This document shows positions 6,220 to 11,520 of a stretch of 11,520 bases of DNA, in pieces. The DNA is from Thiomargarita sp. GTDB lineage: Bacteria; Pseudomonadota; Gammaproteobacteria; Beggiatoales; Beggiatoaceae. The stretch covers positions 1 to 11,520 of the forward strand of contig DYNO01000083.1 in the NCBI GenBank assembly GCA_020721025.1, read 5' to 3'. Numbering within the stretch: position 1 is the stretch's first letter; every line of letters starts with the position of its first letter. The notes beneath the pieces are model-generated. The model saw only the letters and a program-made list of their open reading frames with translations. It was not told the DNA's origin and did not search any database. Position numbers and translations under genes: made by a program.

Positions 6220-6226
6220 GATTCTT

Positions 6227-8257
6227 TTAACGCACGAACAACGGCGCAAGTACCAAGGCAACGATACACATCAATTTAATCAAAATATTCATCGACGGAC
6301 CGGAAGTGTCTTTGAATGGATCGCCCACCATATCGCCCACAATTGCCGCTTTATGACGTTCTGAACCCTTGCCATCCCCACGATGGCCGCCTTCAATTTG
6401 CTTCTTGGCATTGTCCCACGCGCCCCCCGCATTTGCCATCATGATTGCCATCAATGTCCCTGTAACCAACGCACCTGCGAGTAATCCGCCTAATGCAACG
6501 GGATCATACAATCCAACCAATAAGGGAACAATTACGGCTAACAGTCCAGGTAATACCATTTGAACCAGCGCAGAATTGGTGGAAATTTCAACGCAACGTT
6601 TGTAATCTGGTTTGCCGGTGCCTTCCATAATACCGGGGATTTCTCGAAATTGTCGCCGGACTTCTTCCACCATTTCCATCGCTGCCTTGCCAACTGCGGT
6701 CATGGTCAGGGAGGCAAATAAAAATGTCATGGTCGCACCGAGAAATAAACCAACCATGACAAGAGGATTCACCAAGTCAATGCTGAAATGTTTGAGATGT
6801 TCGACATTTCTGGCAAGGGCAAGACTTTCGATAGAGGTTTGATACGCGGCAAATAAGGCGAGGGCAGTTAATGCCGCGGAGCCAATCGCAAAGCCTTTAC
6901 CAATCGCGGCGGTGGTGTTGCCAACTGCGTCTAGTTCGTCGGTAATCGCACGCACTTCTGGGGGCAATTTTGCCATTTCAGAAATACCGCCAGCGTTATC
7001 AGCAATGGGACCGTAAGAATCGACCGCAACCACAATACCTGAGATGGATAACATGCCTACCCCAGCGATAGCGATACCATACAGCCCGGCGAATTTATAT
7101 GAAATGATGATGGTAATGCCGATGACAATCACAGGAGTGACGGTAGATTCCATCCCCATTGCCAACCCTTGAATGATGGTGGTTGCGGGACCTGTTTTCG
7201 CAGCATCGGCGATCATATTGACCGGGCGACGATGTTTCTCGGTGTAGTAACCGGTTTCATACGCAATCACTAAGCCGGCAACAATCCCTGCGACAATTGC
7301 CCAAAAAACGCCGATGGGTAGATGGAGGAAATAAACCACAATGTAGGCACCGATGAGGGAGAGCGCGCCGGCAATGTGAGTGCCATTTTCCAATTTAGAA
7401 TAAACCAGATGGGGATCGTCAGTACGCACGGTGAAGACGGCAATAATGCTGGCAACAATTCCCGCGGCGGAAATCAACAGCGGCGCGACCACATAATTAA
7501 TCGCTTCTCCGCCATACGCATTGGCAGCCACCACGCCCAAGATCATTGCTGCGATAATTGAACCCACGTAAGATTCAAATAAATCCGCGCCCAATCCGGC
7601 AATATCGCCCACGTTGTCACCCACATTATCGGCAATCGTGGCGGGATTACGGGGATCATCTTCAGGAATGCCCGCTTCAATTTTACCGACAATATCTGCG
7701 CCCACATCTGCCGCCTTGGTATAAATGCCACCGCCTACACGAGCAAATAATGCAACCGATGATGCTCCCATGCCAAAGCCGGTGATCACTTCTAATTTAT
7801 CCGGTAAAAACAGCAACAAGCCAGAAACCATCACCAATCCCAAACCGGCGACCATCATGCCCATTACCACACCGCCAGAAAATGCAACATCAAGGGCTTT
7901 GGCAAGTCCCCCATCTTTTGCAGCAATTGCAGTGCGTCCATTGGCACGAGTGGCGGTACGCATTCCAATGTTTCCAGCAAGAGCTGAAGTTATCGCGCCC
8001 AAACTAAACGTCAGTGCCACCAACGGATCCGGGGTGAATAATCCCAATAAAACTGCCACGCCTAATACGAACCAAATTAAAATTCGATATTCTGCGTTTA
8101 AAAATGCCATCGCGCCTTCACGGATGCTATCGGTCAACTCTTGCACTTTGTCAACGTTGATTTGATAGCGATCTACTCGTTTGGCTTCAAACAATGCCAT
8201 GAGCAGGGCGGCGACTCCTCCCAAAAGTCCCAAATGTATCAGATTGAATTCCAACAT
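6227..8257 (-). CDS. hppA: Membrane-bound ion-pumping pyrophosphatase, K+-dependent type
   Basis: This 676-residue protein of about 16 hydrophobic segments hydrolyses cytoplasmic pyrophosphate and pumps H+ (or Na+) across the inner membrane. Family signatures are intact: GGGIYTKAADVGADIVGKIE (175-194), the PPi/Mg2+ loop PATIADNVGDNVGDIAGLGAD (205-225), DAAKTGPATT (351-360), DSYGPIADNAGG (413-424) and GDPFKDTSGPSMNILIK (645-661). GNTTAA at 446-451 has Ala where K+-independent enzymes have Lys, which points to the K+-dependent subfamily. Whether it moves H+ or Na+ cannot be settled by eye. The ATG has a perfect AGGAGG (8267-8272) 9 nt upstream. It lies 127 nt downstream of the PPi-dependent phosphofructokinase on the same strand, so the two probably work as a unit: glycolytic flux and PPi level set the membrane potential. 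Confidence 0.95.
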   Translation of the reverse strand: MLEFNLIHLGLLGGVAALLMALFEAKRVDRYQINVDKVQELTDSIREGAMAFLNAEYRILIWFVLGVAVLLGLFTPDPLVALTFSLGAITSALAGNIGMRTATRANGRTAIAAKDGGLAKALDVAFSGGVVMGMMVAGLGLVMVSGLLLFLPDKLEVITGFGMGASSVALFARVGGGIYTKAADVGADIVGKIEAGIPEDDPRNPATIADNVGDNVGDIAGLGADLFESYVGSIIAAMILGVVAANAYGGEAINYVVAPLLISAAGIVASIIAVFTVRTDDPHLVYSKLENGTHIAGALSLIGAYIVVYFLHLPIGVFWAIVAGIVAGLVIAYETGYYTEKHRRPVNMIADAAKTGPATTIIQGLAMGMESTVTPVIVIGITIIISYKFAGLYGIAIAGVGMLSISGIVVAVDSYGPIADNAGGISEMAKLPPEVRAITDELDAVGNTTAAIGKGFAIGSAALTALALFAAYQTSIESLALARNVEHLKHFSIDLVNPLVMVGLFLGATMTFLFASLTMTAVGKAAMEMVEEVRRQFREIPGIMEGTGKPDYKRCVEISTNSALVQMVLPGLLAVIVPLLVGLYDPVALGGLLAGALVTGTLMAIMMANAGGAWDNAKKQIEGGHRGDGKGSERHKAAIVGDMVGDPFKDTSGPSMNILIKLMCIVALVLAPLFVR

Positions 8258-8384
8258 TTTAGGAAACCTCCTTTAAGTAGTTTTAAGTGCGGTTCGTGGA
8301 TTGACCTCGTACAGTTTCAATTGAAGAATGCAATGTGTCAACAATTGAGTCAGGATGTACTGGTGAGATGCTGTCCACGAATGA

Positions 8385-9653
8385 TTATTTTAATTTTAAA
8401 GCGAACGTCGAGTTTAACTTTTTCAACACAGGCACATTCTTCAAACGCACATAATTGGGTAAACCGTTACTGTACGGTGGATAATCTTCGCCAGCAATCA
8501 AGGGTTGCAAATATTCACGACACAATGCCGTAATTCCAAAACCATCTTCAGTAATGTAATCCGCTGGCATTTTCTTTTCCACATTCGCCACATCCGCCAA
8601 ATTTGTCATGCCTACTTCCCAACGATAGGGCTGACTTGACGTGCGAACAATAATTGGCATCACCGCAGATTCTCCCGCTAAGGCAAATTCCACCGCAGCT
8701 TTTCCCATTGCGTAGGCTTGTTCAACATCGGTTTTTGACGCAATGTGACGGGCGGCGCGTTGTAAATAGTCGGCAACTGCCCAATGATATTTATAGCCTA
8801 ATTCACTCTTGCACAAGTTGGCAATCATCGGTGCAGCTCCCCCCAATTGTGCATGTCCGAAGGCATCCCGTGTCCCGGCATCGGATAAAAATTTGCCATC
8901 TTCTCCCTTGACTCCTTCCGACACCACGATAACGCAAAAATCATATTTCTTGACCGCTTCATCGACTTTTGCCAAGAACTTGTCTTTATTGAATGCACGT
9001 TCTGGGAATAAAATAATGTGCGGGGCATCGCCTTCTCGCTCAACTGCCAATCCCGCCGCGGCAGCAATCCAACCGGCATGTCTGCCCATCACTTCCATCA
9101 CGAAAACTTTAGTCGAAGTGCGTGACATGGACATGACATCGAAAGCCGCTTCCTTGATAGAAACTGCGACATATTTGGCGACTGAACCAAAACCGGGACA
9201 GGTGTCGGTAATGGGCAAATCGTTATCGACTGTTTTGGGAATGCCGACGCAAGTGATGGGATAACCCAATTTTTCACTGATTTGCGAAACTTTGTGCGAA
9301 GTGTCTTGCGAATCTCCTCCGCCATTGTAAAAAAAGTAACCAATATTGTGCGCTTTGAAGACTTCAATTAAACGCTCGTATTCTGCCTTACTTTCTTCTA
9401 ACCCTTTGAGTTTAAATCGGCAAGACCCAAATGCGCCGGCGGGTGTGTAGCGCAATGCAGCAATATCTGCGTCAGATTCTTGGCTGGTATCAATTAAATC
9501 TTCGGTCAGCGCGCCAATAATGCCATTGCGCCCCGCATACACATTGCCAATTTGGTCAGGATGCTTTCTGGCAGTTTCAATCAAACCACACGCCGAAGCA
9601 TTAATAACCGAAGTGACTCCACCAGATTGAGCGTAGAACGCATTTTTAGGCAT
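8385..9653 (-). CDS. pfp: Pyrophosphate-dependent 6-phosphofructokinase
   Basis: This 422-residue enzyme reversibly interconverts fructose 6-phosphate + PPi and fructose 1,6-bisphosphate + Pi in the cytoplasm. NGGGDSQDT (110-118) has Asp114 where ATP-dependent enzymes carry Gly, and GIPKTVDNDL (137-146) has the Lys140 typical of PPi users with the catalytic TVDND loop. MGRHAGW (189-195), PE (217-218) for sugar-phosphate binding and the YHWAVADYLQRAARH block (289-303) complete the fold. I chose the ATG at 9653 because AGGAGG (9658-9663) lies just upstream and MPKNAFYAQSGG begins the fold; an ATG 17 codons earlier would swallow that site. Pairing with the PPi pump downstream is a known arrangement in methanotrophs and supports a PPi-based glycolysis/gluconeogenesis or modified Calvin-cycle role. 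Confidence 0.93.
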   Translation of the reverse strand: MPKNAFYAQSGGVTSVINASACGLIETARKHPDQIGNVYAGRNGIIGALTEDLIDTSQESDADIAALRYTPAGAFGSCRFKLKGLEESKAEYERLIEVFKAHNIGYFFYNGGGDSQDTSHKVSQISEKLGYPITCVGIPKTVDNDLPITDTCPGFGSVAKYVAVSIKEAAFDVMSMSRTSTKVFVMEVMGRHAGWIAAAAGLAVEREGDAPHIILFPERAFNKDKFLAKVDEAVKKYDFCVIVVSEGVKGEDGKFLSDAGTRDAFGHAQLGGAAPMIANLCKSELGYKYHWAVADYLQRAARHIASKTDVEQAYAMGKAAVEFALAGESAVMPIIVRTSSQPYRWEVGMTNLADVANVEKKMPADYITEDGFGITALCREYLQPLIAGEDYPPYSNGLPNYVRLKNVPVLKKLNSTFALKLK

Positions 9654-9809
9654 GTTTCCTCCTGAACATTTAAACATGGAATTCGTGATATTGGAATATT
9701 TCAACGACCAAGTTTAACATTGTTATGTGTCACTTTGTCGAAAACATGAGGTGATTTGCGATGGGGCGTGACGTTGTTTCAAATTGTCTGAACTCCCAGT
9801 TTATGAAAA

Positions 9810-10334
9810 TTAGACTTCAGAATCCAGCATCGGTTGAATCACACGCAACAATTCTTGCCGGGAAATCTCGCCCATCTGTCTATCAACGATCACGCCTTGT
9901 TGATTCACTATCGCGGTAAATGGTAATGCACCGAGAGAGTTACCAAAACTTCGAGCCGTTGTGCCGCGGGAGTGTTCTAACAAAATAGGATAATTGATCC
10001 CCATCGTGTCCACGAAATTCTTAACGCTTTCTGCATCATCTATCGCCACCCCAATGAACTGCAAGCCACGCTCCCCATATTTCTTCTGCAATTCAATAAA
10101 CATCGGAATTTCTGCCACACACGGCGGACACCACGTTGCCCAAAAATTCACCACCACAATCTTGCCGTCCCATTCACGATTGCTGTGTATTTTCTTTTCC
10201 AAATCAGGCAGACTAAAACTCGGACGCACTTGTTGTTGTGTGATATCAGCGGCGGTCACTGCGTGTTGCCAAGAATAAACGGTGGTGGCGAAGGCAACAC
10301 TTGCTACGACCACAAGGACTGCTAGTAATCTCAT
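9810..10334 (-). CDS. Membrane-anchored TlpA/ResA-like thioredoxin-fold protein
   Basis: This 174-residue protein has one N-terminal hydrophobic segment (3-20), a membrane anchor or signal peptide, followed by a periplasmic thioredoxin-like domain. The redox motif WCPPC is at 68-72 within VVNFWATWCPPCVAEIP, preceded by the PSFSLPDLEKK strand typical of the AhpC/TSA-TlpA branch. The cis-proline is Pro138 in GALPFTA. Such proteins reduce disulfides in periplasmic partners, often apocytochrome c or other cysteine-bearing envelope proteins; the partner is unknown here. It begins 10 nt after lptA on the same strand with an AGGA upstream, so it is probably co-transcribed. Its place is where lptB often sits in gammaproteobacteria. 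Confidence 0.88.
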   Translation of the reverse strand: MRLLAVLVVVASVAFATTVYSWQHAVTAADITQQQVRPSFSLPDLEKKIHSNREWDGKIVVVNFWATWCPPCVAEIPMFIELQKKYGERGLQFIGVAIDDAESVKNFVDTMGINYPILLEHSRGTTARSFGNSLGALPFTAIVNQQGVIVDRQMGEISRQELLRVIQPMLDSEV

Positions 10335-10344
10335 GGAATGATTC

Positions 10345-10908
10345 CTATTTGGGTTGTTTAATATTCTTCGGGGGCGTATTTTTTTCGACAGGTGCAGGTT
10401 CTTCGGCAGTTTTTTGGCTACGCGGTTGAATCACCACAGAAATTCGTCCATCCTTACTTTCACCTTTATCTGCTTGAATCACCCCGCTTTTAGTATCATA
10501 CATAATCCGTTGCGCCGTAAAACTGTCTTGAGCTTGCCGAACTTCAGCATTTTGGAGTAAATGGAGCGTGTCTTTTTCTGCAAAATATTCCATGCGTCCC
10601 GATTTTGCGTGGAGATCAGGCTTGCCACCGTCGGGTGTTTGCTTAAATTTCGCTGGCTTACCTTCCGCAACCACCTTTTCCAAATCTTGTTTTTTGCTGT
10701 AATTAATGGTCACTTTATCTGCATCAATCCGAATTGAACCTTGCGTCACCATCACATTGCCGGTGTAAATCGCTAGACCATTATTATCATCAATCATCGC
10801 CGTATCCGATTGAATATTAATGGGTTGATTGCGGTCGGTGGATAATGCTAACGCACTCTGAGGCACACTGACGATCATGAGCCACAATAAACTATTTCTT
10901 AAGTACAT
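10345..10908 (-). CDS. lptA: LPS-transport periplasmic bridge protein LptA
   Basis: This 187-residue OstA/LptA-family protein forms the periplasmic beta-jellyroll bridge that carries lipopolysaccharide from LptC to LptD. A signal peptide (1-21; hydrophobic LLWLMIVSV, then ALA just before the cut) is followed by the domain start PINIQSDTAMIDDNNGLAIY (29-48) and the GNVMVTQGSIRIDADKV repeat (50-66). Later strands DLHAKSGRMEYFAEKD and RQAQDSFTAQRIMYDTKSG are typical. A Lys/Pro-rich tail (from about 165) is unusually long and probably disordered. AAGGGA (opposite-strand bases 10913-10918) precedes the ATG. Its start overlaps the lptC end by 17 nt, which implies translational coupling. Confidence 0.92.
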   Translation of the reverse strand: MYLRNSLLWLMIVSVPQSALALSTDRNQPINIQSDTAMIDDNNGLAIYTGNVMVTQGSIRIDADKVTINYSKKQDLEKVVAEGKPAKFKQTPDGGKPDLHAKSGRMEYFAEKDTLHLLQNAEVRQAQDSFTAQRIMYDTKSGVIQADKGESKDGRISVVIQPRSQKTAEEPAPVEKNTPPKNIKQPK

Positions 10909-11455
10909 AAGTTCCCTTCACCTTTGAGAGCAGTTCTAAGCGTTGTTGCTTCATAAAAATTTTCATACCCACCGCATGCGTGGTACTGGTTGCCGATATG
11001 AGCGTACTGGGGGCAGGCGTTTCTGCATATTCTTCATTTAGTTTAACATGCAGATTTTGCGATAGGACATCAAAGCGTTTTGCTGGATTATCGGTCACTC
11101 GCTTGATGGTTGCCTGACCCAATAACCACACTTCGTTATTATCCGCTGACACTTGCCCATGCTCCGATTGCACATGCCATTGCGCTTGTCCCTGTTGATA
11201 AAAAACAACATCCGGTGCGATCACTTCGGTATTGCTATCTGAATAATGCAACAACTGTTGCGCTGCCAGACGATTCTTGAGTTGTCCGTTCTCATCGGTA
11301 TGAATAGAGGAAAAATCTCTTAATGTATAGTCAGGAAGTTGAGCTTTAATTGCCATCTGTTGCACGGGTAACTCTTGCTGCAAACTGTGCAACCACCAAC
11401 TGGTAGAAATCGCAAGCACCGCCAATCCCGACCAAATAATCCAACGTAACCACAT
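10892..11455 (-). CDS. lptC: LPS-export protein LptC
   Basis: This 187-residue protein has a single N-terminal membrane span (about 4-24, WIIWSGLAVLAISTSWWL) and a periplasmic LptC jellyroll. PDYTLRDFSSIHTDENGQLKNRLAAQQLLHYSDSNTEVIAPDV is the characteristic opening, and the end (ISATSTTHAVGMKIFMKQQRLELLSKVKGTYVLKK) matches the conserved LptC C-terminus that docks to LptA. It links the LptBFG transporter to LptA. Only a weak GGAT lies upstream of the ATG. In many relatives kdsC precedes lptC; the bases upstream of the start here are too few to tell. Confidence 0.9.
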   Translation of the reverse strand: MWLRWIIWSGLAVLAISTSWWLHSLQQELPVQQMAIKAQLPDYTLRDFSSIHTDENGQLKNRLAAQQLLHYSDSNTEVIAPDVVFYQQGQAQWHVQSEHGQVSADNNEVWLLGQATIKRVTDNPAKRFDVLSQNLHVKLNEEYAETPAPSTLISATSTTHAVGMKIFMKQQRLELLSKVKGTYVLKK

Positions 11456-11520
11456 AGTTTTTTATCCAATCGTAGGCATCATAGAGTGATAGATGTAGCA
11501 TGGGATCGCGTTCAATCCCT

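Noticed and set aside
9654..9704. Longer pfp start 17 codons upstream
   Set aside because: It would place the strong AGGAGG inside the coding sequence; the family begins at MPKNAFYAQSGG.
9654..9809. Promoter for pfp
   Set aside because: I compared -35/-10 candidates on the minus strand; none had both a reasonable hexamer pair and spacing, so no site is called.
11456..11520. End of an upstream gene such as kdsC on the minus strand
   Set aside because: Only 65 nt are available. One frame ends in TAA at 11464-11462, but its residues match no family I know, and another open frame would overlap lptC by over 100 nt.
1..11520. CRISPR array, tRNA, rRNA or DGR reverse transcriptase in the window
   Set aside because: I saw no regularly spaced repeat-spacer pattern, no cloverleaf, no ribosomal sequence and no open frame with reverse-transcriptase motifs. 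The repeats at 5171-6128 are irregularly spaced.

Overview
The window reads as AT-rich chromosomal DNA of a Gram-negative gammaproteobacterium. It has an lptC-lptA lipopolysaccharide-transport pair, a pyrophosphate-dependent phosphofructokinase next to a membrane pyrophosphatase (a pairing known from methanotrophs and other autotrophic or chemolithotrophic proteobacteria), and abundant short dispersed repeats around a conflict-type cassette. By general resemblance I would guess a sulfur-oxidising filamentous relative (Thiotrichales or Beggiatoaceae), but the sequence alone does not prove this.

Left part, plus strand (456-5143): a compact three-component cassette. It starts with a TIR-domain protein and a VMAP-C-type protein that look like one polypeptide split at a run of nine A. 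A MoxR-like AAA+ ATPase follows, then a 796-residue protein with a vWA (SAV_2336-like) region and a C-terminal FGE-sulfatase/C-type-lectin-fold domain. This matches the vWA-MoxR-VMAP ternary systems described by comparative genomics as NTP-dependent biological conflict systems: the TIR domain would be the toxic effector (NAD+ cleavage), MoxR/vWA the switch, and the lectin-fold domain the likely sensor. Two details stand out. The TIR/VMAP junction carries an A AAA AAA slippery site with a stop three bases later and a Shine-Dalgarno-like sequence upstream, the layout of a programmed -1 frameshift. The last ~30 codons of the sensor domain have the pattern expected of a diversity-generating-retroelement (DGR) variable region; no reverse transcriptase or template is in the window.

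Middle (5144-6226): repeat-rich DNA with at least four related copies of a palindromic dispersed repeat, plus another inverted-repeat element. They flank a minus-strand toxin-antitoxin-like pair (small antitoxin candidate, PIN-domain RNase) with a 4-nt overlap. The toxin C-terminus runs into one repeat copy.

Right part, minus strand (6227-11455), in transcription order: lptC, lptA (17-nt overlap) and a membrane-anchored TlpA-like thioredoxin (10-nt gap), probably one envelope operon; then pfp and hppA, both with strong Shine-Dalgarno sites, forming a pyrophosphate-based energy-conservation unit. The last 65 bases before the right edge could not be assigned.
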